This document shows, in pieces, positions 24,331 to 37,500 of a stretch of 64,000 nt of DNA. This DNA is from Rugalucina vietnamica. Its lineage: Eukaryota > Mollusca > Bivalvia > Lucinida > Lucinidae. Numbering within the stretch: position 1 is the first letter of the stretch; every line of letters starts with the position of its first letter. The notes under the pieces were generated by a model that had not been told where the DNA came from, ran no database searches, and saw only the letters and a program-made list of their open reading frames with translations. A program made the translations under genes and the position numbers. The stretch is from contig OZ024882.1 of assembly GCA_964017185.1 (NCBI GenBank), forward strand, positions 41,141,988 through 41,205,987. The letters are read 5' to 3'.

Positions 24331-26045
24331 TACAGAACGTTTATAATTACAGAGAAAGCATTAACATCACTACACATATCAAAATACATAACAATGCAAC
24401 AAAATGTAATAATAGTAAGCTTACTTTTGAAAAAAAGTTGCAGCTTGTAGATTGCCTAGAAAATCGTGGCTTGCCTAGAAAATCGCCACGGTATAATGAC
24501 ACACATGCATTCACTTGAATTGTCTCTAAATCTGCATACAGTGGTCAATAAAGCAGAGCACTTGTTTCGGGAGAAAATCATGTCATGATTTCTTTAATAT
24601 AAATCATGTGTTTCGAGAAGAATTCCATACATTAATCACACTGGTAAATGTAAAAGTACTGGAGCTGGTTGCAACGAACTGGTGCAGTCTAAATTACGCA
24701 CTGGAGTAAGATTAAAATGGCGAAAAAGGTAAATAAATCTTATACCTCTTTTCATTACCATTCCCTTATAAACTTGTGTGTATTTTATTTGTCATGTCAC
24801 CTAACGCAGAGAAGGGCGGAAACATTGCAGTTTATGATTTTATCACGCAATATGCGATTTATTTCATGGGTTATATGCCAAATCCGATACAGTTCTACCA
24901 GCATGACCGGTGGCATGTGTTTTCGTGCCGAAATTGAGAGGAAAATGCATGTTTGAGCATAGTTTTTGTAATATTGCCATATATTTATGAATAAACATTC
25001 AAGAAATACGATTTCCGATCGCCAATTTTTTTCTTGGTATCGAAGCAAATGTTTTATTGAGGATTTTCTATTACAAGGCACTGGGAGCATTTTTTGAATC
25101 ATTAGTACAACGCACTGGTGATTGCACAAACTTGCTTCAGGGTTGCTGATTTCACATAGGCAAAGCATCTAACTCGCCCAATCATTAAGCAATCTTATAT
25201 GAACATCAACGTGACAAAATGTACCTTCGGATATTCTGACTTTTCTAGTAGAAAACTGCCAAAAAGCAGGACAATCATGTAATATATGTTTTAGAAATAA
25301 AACTGTATTTGTAATCATTGAACACTGGGCTATCGAATAAATGGGGTTTAAAACATTTATTTTCAATATTTATTTGAAGTTATCTGCCCTTTTTTTTAGC
25401 ATATAATATACTTAATTTTCCTATATGCATCACCAAACAGTAACCATAGCAACCAGGATGTCACAATAATAGACAAAATAATTCCGACATATTGCTTGTA
25501 ATGATGAAATCTTTGTGCTGTTTGAGCCTTATGTACGTTTTCATATTTTAAGTTCAGTTCGGGTAACTGAGTGGCCGCCTATTGGGGAATAGCTGCTCAC
25601 TAGGCTTACGATATGTTTTCTTGGTACAAGTACCTTAGTGTCATTTTAGCTTTTTCCCAATCCTCGGTTTATTGAGTGGGAATTTCTTTCTGACTGCGCC
25701 ATTTCCTGATCATTGCGTACTTGTACCTTTCCATCCATAGTGCAGATTATAGTTTCCTTTTGGTCCTATGAGATCAGCGAGGGTATTCTGAGGATTCATG
25801 AATCAAAAATTCATTATCAGTTTAGATTAATTTTCTAACCAACGTTTTAAACATTTGGTCTGTTTGGATAATACCATCGTTTGTATCGACTTTCCTGTTG
25901 AAAATTGCAAAATTACAGTATTTGTCTTTGGCTCAATTTTGCCAAATTCAATGGGTCACTGAAGAGGCTTAAGTAGCCGAAACCGTGGTAGGGCCCATCC
26001 CTTTTCTCATTAACATACTCACTGCTCTTAAAGAATCTCACTTTT

Positions 26046-26067
26046 TATTATTATTATTATTATTATA

Positions 26068-26124
<57 letters not shown>
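26046..26124. repeat. (TTA)n microsatellite
   Basis: About 26 TTA triplets with one interruption, near the axis of the foldback. Confidence 0.95.
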
Positions 26125-26126
<2 letters not shown>

Positions 26127-26369
26127 AACTTACCAAATGTTTCCGGATAGTAATTGATTAATTTTAAGCGAATGTCTTGAGTTTTGTAGGCATGTCAAAC
26201 ATGCAGAAATGCATTACGCATGGGTCATTTACTAAATGTGTCATAACTAAAAAACTAACTTGATTAATCTTGTCAAATAAAGGGTATTAGACTCGAGAAA
26301 AAATATACATTCAAAGTAAAATTATTTTTTCTAATGCCCAAAATATTGCCCGAAGGTACATTTTCTCGC

Positions 26370-26622
26370 GTTGTGGCCGATATGCAAAGATTTATAAAAC
26401 TGTAAAAATGATAGTTGTTAGACGAAAATTTGATTTTTGTTCTATTTTCCTTAGAAAACATAGATGGTGGTTATATGTTGAGTCGATTCTTAGAGTACAG
26501 CCACTCTTATGTGTCGAGCAAAAATAAGAAAGAAAACAACAACAACTTCTACCCATGTACCACCCGTTTTGGTACATATAACATGGGGTGTAAGGTTCAC
26601 GGACATAATTTTATGAGGCATT
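26370..26622 (-). mobile_element. Hairpin MITE family 1, very diverged copy
   Basis: Contains aaaacatagatggtgg, gagcaaaaataagaaag and a degraded terminus (cacggacataattttatga) in the family order. The central palindrome is decayed. It lies near the axis of the 24.6-27.9 kb foldback. Confidence 0.45.
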
Positions 26623-27899
26623 TTCTTGCATTACTTTCCATGTTGTCAGACCTATATCCCGCTTATTATCTCACCAATCCGTGCACCCGATCAATCAGAA
26701 AAGAAAGGTACGAGTACGTACAAATGCAATTATGACCTATTTTTTTTAAAAATGGGTCCATCTATGTTTTCAATGAGTTTGTTTAGCTGGATATGGCGAA
26801 GACTGTGCCTTGTTTTAATTCTTACAAGTTACAACTAGCTCTTTTATTTTGGGGATTTCGGTTTGTCTGCTGATGCTCTGATCGTTTTACTTTTATTTAT
26901 ACAGATTCTTTACGATACGAATAGTGCTACAATCCAATTTACCCTCGCTGATCTCAAAGGACCAAAAGGAAAATATAATCTGCACTGTGGATGGAAACCT
27001 TTAATCATTACAAGCAATCTGTCGGAATTATTTTGTCTATTAGTGTGACATTCTGGTTGCTATGGTTACAGTTTGACAATATATATATATATAGGAAAAG
27101 TAAGTATATTTTGGGCTAAAACAAGGGCAGATAACTCCAAATATTGAATGTAAATATGTTTTAAAACTCATTTTTTCGATAGCCCGGTGTTCGATTATTA
27201 CAAATACAGTTTATTTCTGTTTCTAAAACATACATTACATGATTGTCCTGCTTTTTGGCAGTTTTCTACTAGAAACGTCAGAATGTCCAAAGGTACATTT
27301 GTCACGTTGGTGTTCATATAAGATTGCTTAATGATTGGGCGAGTTAGATGCTTTGCCTATGTGAAATCAGCAACCCTGAAGCAAGTTTGTGCAATCACCA
27401 GTGCGTTGTACTAATGATTCAAAAATGCTCCCAGTGCGTTGTAATAGAAAATCCTCAATAAAACATTTGCTTCGATACCAAGAAAAAAATTGGCGATCGG
27501 AAATCGTGTTTCTTGAATGTTTATTCATAAACATATAACAATATAACAAAAACTATGCTCAAACATGCATTTTCCTCTCAATTTTGGCACGAAAACACAT
27601 GCCACCGGTTATACTGGTAGAACTGTATCGGATTTGGCTTCTAACCCATGAAATAAATCGCACATTGCGTGATAAAATCATAAACTGCAATGATTCCGTC
27701 CTTCTCTGCGCTAGGTGACATAACAAATAAAATACACACAAGTTTATAAGGGAATGGTAATGAAAAGAGGCATAAGATTTATTTACCTTTTTCCGCCATT
27801 TTAATCTTACTCCAGTGCGTAATTAAGACGGCACCAGTGCGTTGCAACCAGCTCCAGTACTTTTAGATTTACCAGTGTGTTAATGTATTCAGAACTACA

Positions 27900-28840
27900 G
27901 CGGAGGAAGCATAAGTTTGGCCAGTATAACAAACGAGCTCATCTACTGCTGTTAGAAATGCATTGTGATAGACTGTTAACTTCTTTGCAAAATTATGATG
28001 ATTGCCCAATCATTTTGTAAACATAGAAAAATCTACTTAGCAATCTGTATGTAGTGATTGGGTTATAAAGCATGTGAGATTGGTACACAATTTGAATCAG
28101 CAGCTTTGGCTTATTGTTAGTTCTGTTCAGGGTTCACCACGGCAACTGGTAATTGTAATTAGTTGGAAGAATAAGTTTGGCAGCACTGATCAATTCTAAG
28201 ATAAAAAACAAAACAAAACAATCCAGTCACTTTGGCTAAGTTTGGGTTCTTTCGCTGTTATATTTGCAGAGTTTGTTCATTTTAGAAAGCATTAAAGAGT
28301 ATCCACATTATACATTATAATTTAACTTTAATTACGTCAATACCCACAGGCAAGAGCTCATGACATAAGCTACTTGCCACAGGACAATGCTCTTACATTC
28401 TGTTCATCATGATCATAATTATTCCAAAGGTAGTTGAGGTTTGTTTGTACATTTACAGCTTTCTGAAAACCAGATATAAATTTTGTATTGTGTCAAACAC
28501 ATTTAGGTTTTGCAATAAAGTTATGGTTTGTAATTTGTATTGTGCCTATCTGCTATTCTCTCGACACATTGCATCTACTTTAATGATACATGTACAACCT
28601 TCCAAGTTAGTGCTGTTGAGTTTGTTTCATAATTATGATATATACTAGCATTAATTTTATGGAGAAAATAATTTTCATCAATGGGAAAAAAAGGAGAACA
28701 GAACGTGGTTTGAAAATATTAGAAAAAAGGACAAATTATCAAGCTCTATAATATATAATACAAACAAAATTGTAATGACAAAAGTATAACTTTTTTATAG
28801 AAATTTTGAAATGATCAAACTCAAACATGCAGCCACACCC
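27900..28840. other. No gene recognised
   Basis: AT-rich spacer between the foldback and the 3' end of the transporter gene. Part of it (28840-28998) is probably transporter 3' UTR. No repeat family was recognised. Confidence 0.4.
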
Positions 28841-28998
28841 TGTTTTAAGGATATCTGTTAATGTACTTGTAAGTATATGGAGTACTACATGGTGACGGTT
28901 CAAGTTCCTGCACCTCAAGGACGTCGAGTTGTGTCCTGGAAATCGCTTGCAATTCGTGACAGTTGCGATTGACCGTAAATGTCACACACGTTATGATT

Positions 28999-31311
28999 TC
29001 AGTCGTTGTTAATGCTTTTTGAATCCCCGACAACATTTCTGAATTTCTTGTATTTACCTCTTCTTAATCGCGCTATTTCTGATTCCAGCACTGCGGCATT
29101 GAACAAAGTTGCACAAAAACTTAGCACCGCAGCCATTGCAAAACTCCATTCAAAACATTTAAGTCCGTAACAATATTTTCGACCAATGTAACCAATATTT
29201 GCATCGTAGATTTTACCAAACACCGTTTGGAATAAAAGTCCACCGAATGCGTTTCCAAATATAACGGTACCCCAGTTCCGTCCAAAATATTTTGTTCCAT
29301 AAAATTCACTCAAAATGGTGGGTGTAAGGCACCACAAAGCGCCATTTGGCATTCCGATGCCAATTAAAGCTAGAACGAGCACTCCCAAGTTGTTGGACCA
29401 AAATACACAGATAAGCATGACAACTGTTTGAAAAATGTTGAAACAGAACAGTACTGCTATTCTTGGAACCTTGTGAACAATGGCGTCGGATAAAAATCCA
29501 GCGAAGAATTTAGATATGACACCGAAAATGGGATTCAATGTCGTAAACAAAGTGCTGTAATCTTCCAAATAGTATGATCGAAGGTAAACAGCTATGTTCG
29601 TTTGAAACATGAGCTGCAATCCAGCACAGAAAATGTAAGCCCAGAAAATAAAATGAAAATTGTAAGATTTCAAAAGTGCAAATCCTGTCACATCTTTAAC
29701 TTCCGTTTCTGTTGTAACGTCACTTCCTTCAAAATTAGCATAATCTAATTCAGGTTCATTAGAGTTATCACTCGTTGCGTATGAATACTCTTTCAGAAAC
29801 AAAATTCCAAGAACAGCAATCACTCCAAATATGATGGCACTGGTGAGGTAAAATCCCTTTAAGTTTTGATTTTGTTCATCGTGTTCGTGGCCATTTTTGA
29901 AGGCGACGCCGTAGATAAGGGCAATTAGGGCAGGGCCACCACTGAACGAAGCGTCGAGGATGCCGATGACTTTGCCCCTGTGTTTTGGATGGAAGTTGTT
30001 GATGTTGGTCGTCATTGAAGCCATGTACAGGAAGATGGCACCGAATCCTAATAGAAATCATGAAATAAAATGAAAATAATTACATCACGAATACCAAAAA
30101 TCAATTTGAATGCACAGGCAACTTAAAAAGGACACATTCCTTAAAAAACTCATTTTTGTATATAAAAAGGGATGTAAAACAAAGCAATTAGATTACTGAA
30201 GTGAAAAGATTTGGCATTTTACTACAATGTATTATAATAGAAACAACTTATACTCGTAGTTTTGCCGTCAAAGCGGCCCATTCCACAATTTTAAACCAAA
30301 ATACGAGTATAAGTACTGACTTCGTAGAGGATTATTACCTTGGCAATTATTGAAATGGTCCAGAATGTGTCGGTCTGATATTTGAACTTCTCTGGTTAAA
30401 AACGTATACTCAGATGAATGCCTTACTATTGCATTTCTTACCAGCGATGAAATAGTAAATGTATTGCAGAAACACGTGGTCCTGGTAGAAATCCTTCATC
30501 AAACACGTGCTCCATAGTAACAGGAAACCAGTCACGGACAGGATTAGGCCACAAGCAGCAGCAACCCTGGCACCGAACCGTTCTTTTATGAAGCCACCAG
30601 GAAACCCCACTGAGATACCGAAGTTTCCGAGAGAGGCAATGACTTCAACTAGAAGAACATGATCAGTGGAAACTGTTGAAAACATGTAGCTATTCCTTGC
30701 AACAGCGTATTGAAGTGAAAGACAAAGACATTCATGCTTGTAATATGTAAGCCACTTCTCATGCAATGCAAGTAGATTACTTATACCAACCTTAGATAAT
30801 TGGATCGAAATAATTCGATCATGTTTTAGACATGACTGTTTTCATTCAAACGGAAGCCATATTCGAAAACATATTCGAATGGCTGAACTGAACATGGATC
30901 GTGGATTCCCCTTAGCGAAATGGCATCCATTCAGTGAACATATCCATACCAACCATGGTTGTTAAAGTCAGAAAGGGCTTGTGAATTGCCACAAGACAGT
31001 GCCTCTGCAAATGCGAAGAAGAGGAAATATGAAATCGTCGACTTACTTTCTGATTGTGAATAGTTAAACGTAGCCTTCACTGCATTTGCATACGCATTAA
31101 ACGCATAGATGGAACCAGCAATGCCCATGCCCAAACAGCCAACGGTGAGTGAGGCAATCCGGCCTACCATGTCACGTGATATTCGTCTCCTGACCCACTG
31201 TAGGGGGCCGGAGCTGACCCCGTCTATACCGTCCATATACTGTGTCGAGTGACCCTGCACTTCGGGAAAAGTGTCAAATTTTTCGACCACCCTGTCCTTA
31301 TCCAAGTTCAT
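28999..31311 (-). CDS. Nodulin-like MFS transporter (3 exons, 506 aa)
   Basis: On the minus strand, exons 31311-31047, 30648-30442 and 30047-28999 (265+207+1049=1521 nt) join exactly in frame to 506 residues, ending TGA at 28999-29001. Donors gtaagt/gtaaga and acceptors ctag/ttag are normal. The N-terminal half has nodulin-like MFS features: [20 protein letters not shown] in TM1, then an [20 protein letters not shown] loop with the MFS-type basic motif after TM2, and [10 protein letters not shown] after TM4. A polar loop with an acidic stretch precedes the C-terminal half ([15 protein letters not shown], then [18 protein letters not shown]). About 12 membrane segments are expected. Relatives are annotated as monocarboxylate/pyruvate or oxalate-formate type carriers; the substrate here is unknown. 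Confidence 0.88.
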
Positions 31312-31496
31312 TGTATATAATATGTCAATCGATCGTTCGTCCGTCTGTTTGTTCAGCTTGATAGTGATATGATTATGTTGTTAACCGAGATTATATGAAC
31401 GTATATCATTATTAAAATTTAATGTAGGGTCCAAAAAGCCTTTATTGATACGCATTGATGGATATTACGTGCGATTGCAAGCATTCATTTACTTAT

Positions 31497-31793
31497 GCAC
31501 CAGTCATTTTTAACCACTGCTCCCCCACCTACGGGGAAGGGCAGGGATTATGACTTTTCAGCTTCAGTGCCCTGCTATAAGCCCCACCCCAGGGGGCGAA
31601 CTGGAGGTCAAAACTTTGCTTTTTGCCCCGCCCATAGCAATAGAAAATCTCCCTTGGGTAAGGATCCTAATAATTTCCCCTGCACTGCGGGGACACTCGA
31701 AAAGTAATTGCTCCGCACTTTATCCCGGCTATCCCCCATCCTTCCACGTAGGTAGGGTGGGGGACAGTGGTTACAAATGACGGAACTTGCATG
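31497..31793. mobile_element. MITE family 3 (tgcaccagtcatt / aatgac..tgca ends), full length
   Basis: Left end tgcaccagtcatttttaacc, right end ggttacaaatgacggaac. Subterminal inverted pieces actgctcccccacctac and ggtagggtgggggacagt. The interior is GC-rich (ggcgaactggaggtcaaaac). Partial copies lie at 43296-43480 and 47727-47894. Confidence 0.75.
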
Positions 31794-31879
31794 TGCAATA
31801 TACAGAGTTTTTTTTTTTCAGCTGTATGCAATCAATTGAAAATTTCATCAGAAAAAAAAGAAAGATATTTTAATATTTT

Positions 31880-31945
31880 TGATCAGAACATTGACTGTGG
31901 GTACACGTTAGAACCTAACGGCGATGCGTTTTAACGTGTACCCCA
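31880..31945. mobile_element. Hairpin MITE family 1, central remnant
   Basis: Only the core tgactgtgggtacacgttag..ttttaacgtgtacccca is recognisable, with a shortened loop. Confidence 0.4.
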
Positions 31946-32056
31946 TATAATAATCTATAACCTAGCTGTTGTTCCACGAGCTTATGATACTAGTGAAAGA
32001 ATTTATGGGTACAATATCTAAGTTTCTGTAAGATTGCATTGGCAACGTCACAACGT

Positions 32057-32340
32057 AACATTACGAAAACATGCCCATTCAATATATACAGATATTTTTA
32101 AAGTTGCAAAAAGTGAAAATTTTTAGAAAATTTCTGACATTTTTCTTATTTTTGCTCAACCCATAGATTGTGGGTACACGTTAGAGTCGCCTCATCGAGG
32201 CGATTCTAACGATTACCCACAATCTGTCAGTTTTGTAGCAAAAATAATTAAAGTAGGTATATCCCTGTAAACCCCAGTTTTACTATATAGAAGTGGGATA
32301 TGAAGGGATATACATTTCACGGGCATGTTTTCCTGATGAC
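32057..32340 (-). mobile_element. Hairpin MITE family 1, copy
   Basis: Ends attacgaaaacatgcccatt and gggcatgttttcctgatgac. Palindrome cgttagagtcgcctc/gaggcgattctaac at 32179-32210. Compensating changes sit in both arms (agaGTCGC / GCGATTct) relative to the family consensus, although not all pairs are kept. Confidence 0.8.
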
Positions 32341-32655
32341 ATCAATGGGGCTTAACACATTTTGACCAGTTTACCTTCTCTTTGATAGTACATGCCTTAT
32401 CTGTTGATACCTGCATAAGAGCCATTGCATAGTATAAATGGTCCCATATAAATTGTTAAGGGGGGTTCAAGCATTTCTGTCAGTCACTTACGTCCAAGAC
32501 ATATGTTTGTGCACCAATGGATTTGGACTGAGTAAATGATATAGCTCATGTCTTTGTGTGGTTTTGGTGCAATAAACATGCATACAAACTGATTTGTGAT
32601 ATGTTTGGTAGACTCTTACACAATGGTTTACTTTGTCGTGACCGTGACCTGTACA

Positions 32656-32918
32656 ACTTTACGAAAACTTGCCCATGCAATATAGATCTACAGAGAATTT
32701 TTTTCAGCCGTAAAAACAGAAAATTTTGTTAGAAAATTTTTGATATTCTTCTTATTTTTGCTCAAAACATAGATGGTGGGTACACGTTAGAACCGCCTCG
32801 GTTTTGATTTGGAGCAAAAATAAGAAAAATGGGTATACCCCTGTATACCCCAGTTTTACTATATAAAAGTGGGGTTTAAGGGGGTATACATTACACGGAC
32901 ATGTTATCGTGATGATGT
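32656..32918 (-). mobile_element. Hairpin MITE family 1, one-armed deletion
   Basis: Both ends are present (acgaaaacttgcccatgcaa; ggacatgttatcgtgatga). The palindrome has lost its second arm: gttagaaccgcctcgg is followed directly by ttttgatttggagc. Confidence 0.75.
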
Positions 32919-32929
32919 GTCACTGTGTT

Positions 32930-33513
32930 AGACTGACTGTCTTTTCTATTGACATATGGATATTTTGGATTGAGCCTAGTCTTGCAGAGTACGTTTCTTT
33001 TACGTTTGGAAAGATTTATAGCCTGGCTTGAAGAAGTGTAAAATGACTTGCTACCAGTTGATTAAGTCTAGTATAACGCTATTTTATTATAATGTTCAGG
33101 AATTTGTTTCATAAATGTATAAACTAAGCTTATTTTATGCATTGAAAACAATATGTTAATTCTGATGTATGAAATGTTTGCATTAATATCAATATTAACG
33201 TGTTTTTACATAAACCAATAAGAAGACGAAACACTGTTGTTTTGAAAACAAAATGGTAATTATCAAAAATAATGCATGCTCATTTACAGTGAAAATACTT
33301 TATACATCAATAAATGCTATCTCTTCTTATCAGATGTTTGAGCCTTCAGAAGTATATTAGCTAAAAGTACTTGAAACAGACTATAGCGCTAAGACACTGT
33401 ATGAAAAAATGTTTCAAGGCTAACCATGCACAGCGCACGCTAATTGCTTAAGAACGCCTATCTGTATCTGAATATGTATATATGTATATATATTTTATAA
33501 TAACACATTTCAG
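32930..33513. other. No gene; upstream region of the amidohydrolase
   Basis: AT-rich, no repeat recognised. The last bases before the start codon are ttataataacacatttcag, a good 3' splice acceptor directly abutting the ATG at 33514. A 5' non-coding exon therefore probably lies upstream. Confidence 0.4.
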
Positions 33514-34497
33514 ATGACCACTGTTGACGTCTTAATCAGAAACGGTCACGTGATTGATCCGGAAAATGACGTCAACAAAATTGCTGACGTCGCAATTAAG
33601 GCCAACAAAATATTTGCCGTTGGTGAAAAACTGGAATTAATGTCCGCATCCATTTTCGATGCCACTGGTTGCATTGTCACTCCTGGTTTGATAGATGCGC
33701 ATGTGCATTGCTACGAGTACGCCACGCCCCTCGGTGTTAACCCGGATGCAACATGCTTGTCACGTGGTGTCACGACGGTAATTGACGCGGGAAGCGCAGG
33801 TGAGCTCCGGACTGCTTTGATTTTATGTATGGATGTTTGTTTTACGTCTGAAGATTTCCCTTTGTAAAAATAATAATCAGGACCCTGTTGCATTCTGTTT
33901 TAAAACTCTTGACTGACAGGTTAACTCATTTAAGCCTGGCGTCCCTTTTATGGGACATAGGCACAGTATAGCCCCAGATGTGACGCCGCAGAACGCGGCG
34001 TCCCATCTGGGGCTATTCTGTTTGCTTAAAGAAATTTCATCGAAAAATGAGATAAAAATTTAAAATCACACCTAACACCCCTAAAATGAAAGTGGACTCA
34101 TCCAAATGACAATGATGGGAAAATCCATTCGTCAAATATGGGTTAAAGCCAGTTATCCTAATGCCAGCTTTACAGTTATTGTATAAATGAGCCGCCTCGT
34201 GGGAAAACCAACAATGTGGGTTGAACAGGTCCGACACAAACCGGTCTGTACAGTCACAGAAAAGAGCTAGAATCTTGAAATTTCGAATTCAAGTAGAAGA
34301 GGAACTGTGCTATCCGAGTAGCGAAAACAAAGGCGCTGATCAGCTTGAAGCTGATCTGCGCCTTTGTTTTCGCCTAGGCAGATTGTTGGTTTTCCCATGT
34401 GGCGGCTCAAATGTCTATGAAAATAGATGTTTATGCATAAACTTAAAGCTGTCATTTGCTAATGTAACTCCGTAGGTACTTTGAAATTATTTTATGA

Positions 34498-34529
<32 letters not shown>

Positions 34530-37500
34530 TAATAATGATAATAATAATAATTCCATCTTAACTAATAGAGTTCATGAATTTAATGGCAGCTTAAGGTTAA
34601 CTGACAGCTGTAACAAGGCCCAGGAATTTAATAAGGGTCGAAACTCTTTGTCATAATCGAACTGCATGGGAAGAGAAATATTCCATAGAAATGAACACTT
34701 GAAACATGACAGTTTGTATCACATTTTGGTGTCGACAGACACCACCCACCACCGACAACAATCCAAACTCATTTTACACAAAACAACCCCCACTGAAAAT
34801 GTGTGGTTTGTACTTCCATCGTGCTTCAATCATGGCATTGGTTCTTTCTCTTTTAGGTGCCAGTACATTTCCAGGTCTAAGGAAATATATTATAGAGCCA
34901 TCTAAAACACGAGTTCGATGCCTTCTCCACATTGCATTGCATGGCTTGGCAGCTTCTTCTTGTGCTGGAGCAGGTAATTCTAGTGTTTTGTTGACGTATC
35001 GCTTTATCATCACGAAAACGTGTCCGTGTAATGTATGACCCCCTTGAACCCAAATTTTGTATAGCAAAACTGGGATATGCAGGGGTATACCTATTTTTTT
35101 CTTATTTTTTGCTTCAAAACATAGATTGTGGGTACTCTTTAGAACCGCCTCGACGAGGCGGTTCTAACGTGTACTCACAAACAATGTTTCGAGCAAAAGT
35201 ATTAAAAATATCAAAGTTTTTCCAGGAAATTTTCAATTTTTATTTTTTTCAAAACTGTCTGTATTTTGCATGGGTATGTCGTATGTGGCCAGTTTCTGAT
35301 CCGGCGCAAATTTCTAATACATGTACTTACTGATTCCATACACTTTGCACTGAACCTGCGTTTGCAATTTGATACCTGGGTCTACATTTTGGTCATTTTG
35401 AATATGTGGAATTTGTGAATGTTTATAATAATAAAATCTGAACACGAAGAAAAATGTTCGCGACATTTTAACATTCTCCTTACATGTACCTTCAGCACCA
35501 GGAGGAGAGTCCGACACATTCGCCATTTTGGATGAGGAGACATGCCGGAAGTGCGTCGAAGCGAATCGTGACGTTATAGTCGGGGTCAAGGTCAGGCTAC
35601 AAGCAGCTGTTTGTGGGGAAGGAAAAACAGAAGAAGAAGCCTTTAGGTAACTTTTTTTTTTTTGGGGGGGGGGGGGGGGGGTGGAGGGGGGTTATTTTGT
35701 TCCGTAGATCTCCTTGCTCGTACTAATATTCTGAAAAGTGACTGAAATAAGACTTGAAGACCCACTGTCACAGTCGCTTGATTCGATTTCTACAAACGTG
35801 TGTCTTTGTGTGTACGGTCTGTTCACTGGTTCTGAGTACCACCACCATAAAACAACTGTGTATAGACAGATAGATCTAGAAAATTAAGATGATGAGGCAT
35901 CGTTTTTTCTTACATACCTCTTTCATAAAGATAGAAAAATTCCGGTATTTTAGCGGTGGTAGACAAATCTATCTTACACTGCTCGCTTGGTTGCTCATGC
36001 AAGATAAGAAAAGCACGCGACTAAATTCGATCGTTTCTAGCCCAAAGCAGATTGTTCAACAAAACTAGACTACATTGGTGTGAATTCATAGGGTATATTC
36101 TTGATTCACACTCGTTTTCAACGAAAAACAAATCAAAACTGCATCTCTTTTCAATTTGACGATTTATTTACATTTGACGTCATATCCGCAATAAACACAA
36201 CGTCATCAGACTGAGTTAATTAAAGCACGGTACCAGGTGACGTTACCGGTAAAATGAATTTAGGCTTAATCGGGGTATGTAAGAAAAAGAATCGATCATG
36301 GGTCGTCAGTGGAGAAAGGAAAATCCCAACCCTCGGGTCCACCGTTCCGGTGGGAAACTCGGCGAGCCTCGTTTCCCACTGGAACGGGTGGACCCTCGGG
36401 TTGGGATTTTCCTATCTCCACTGACCACCCATGATGGATTCTATTTATCTCATATATTTTATATGTACCGCCACGTCCATCTTCCGAAGTCTTACATGTC
36501 TTATATTAATTTATAATGGCGGTCATTATCAGTGGCTCGCATGTGTTAGGTGCCGTTGATGGTACACCGCGGCATGTCAACTGTGACAACAGACAGTTCT
36601 CAAAGTACTTGTTAGCTCACCTGAGCCGAAGGCTCACAGGTGAGCTTATAGTATAGTGGTCGAGCCGGCGTCCGTGCGTCGTCCGTCGTCGTCGTCAACA
36701 TTTTCAAACGACTTCTCCTCTGAAGCTGCCAGGCCGAATCTTTTCATATTTCACATATAGCATCTACAGGTGGGGGGAACGAATATTTGTGTTTTTTATT
36801 TCGATCGGATAAGAACTCTGGTTGCTTTGGCAACTTATGCTTCCCATAGACTTATAATGGAGAAAAGTGAAAATTGCCTATTTTTGCTGTCTTGTTTGAG
36901 ATATTTGAATTTTGTTTTTGCAGAAATGTTTATTGAGAAGTCCTCTACGTTTCGTGTGACTTTTGTCCTAATCCTTCATTTTGATTGGTTGCGGGGGACC
37001 CATATAGGGCAAAATTTCGAAAAAAAAATAAAAAAATCTTCTTCTCAGAAACTGTCAAGGGGATGAAGCCTATACTTTGTATACATGTTCCTGACAGTGG
37101 CCTCTACATAATTTGTGTTTTTTATTGCAGACACTTGAATTTTGTTATTGCAGAAATGTTTATTGAGTAGTGTTTGACGTTTCTTGCGAGTTTTGTCCTA
37201 ATCCTTTATTTTGATTGGTTGCTGGGGCCCCATAAAGGACAAAATTTTGAGGAAAAAAAAAAAAAAAAAAAAAAAAAAAACATTCAAAAATCTTCTCCTC
37301 AGAAACTGTCAAGTGGATGAATCCTGTACTTTGTATACATGTTCCTGACAGTAGCCTATACATAATTTGTGTTTTTTATTCCAGCCGGATAAGAACTCTG
37401 GTTGCTATGGTAACTTTAAGTTTCCATAGACTTATAATGGGAAAAGTGGAAATTAGCTATTTTTTTAAAACTATTGCAGCCTGAGATATGAAAAGTGGTA

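Larger units (their letters stand above)
24630..27895. mobile_element. 3.3-kb foldback element with long inverted arms
   Basis: The left end cattaatcacactggtaaat and right end atttaccagtgtgttaatg are inverted. The arms stay highly similar for about 0.75 kb (24650-25380 against 27090-27880) and recognisable further in (25739 tgcagattatagtttccttt against 26943-26985 inverted). Each arm contains mirror copies of a 60-80-codon frame (24717-24956 +, 27559-27741 -), an effect of the symmetry and not evidence of a gene. The axis is near 26.26 kb. No transposase is visible. Confidence 0.75.

Noticed and set aside
24717-24956. 79-aa frame repeated as a 60-aa frame on the other strand at 27559-27741
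   Set aside because: The similarity is explained by the inverted arms of the foldback element; no start context or known domain.
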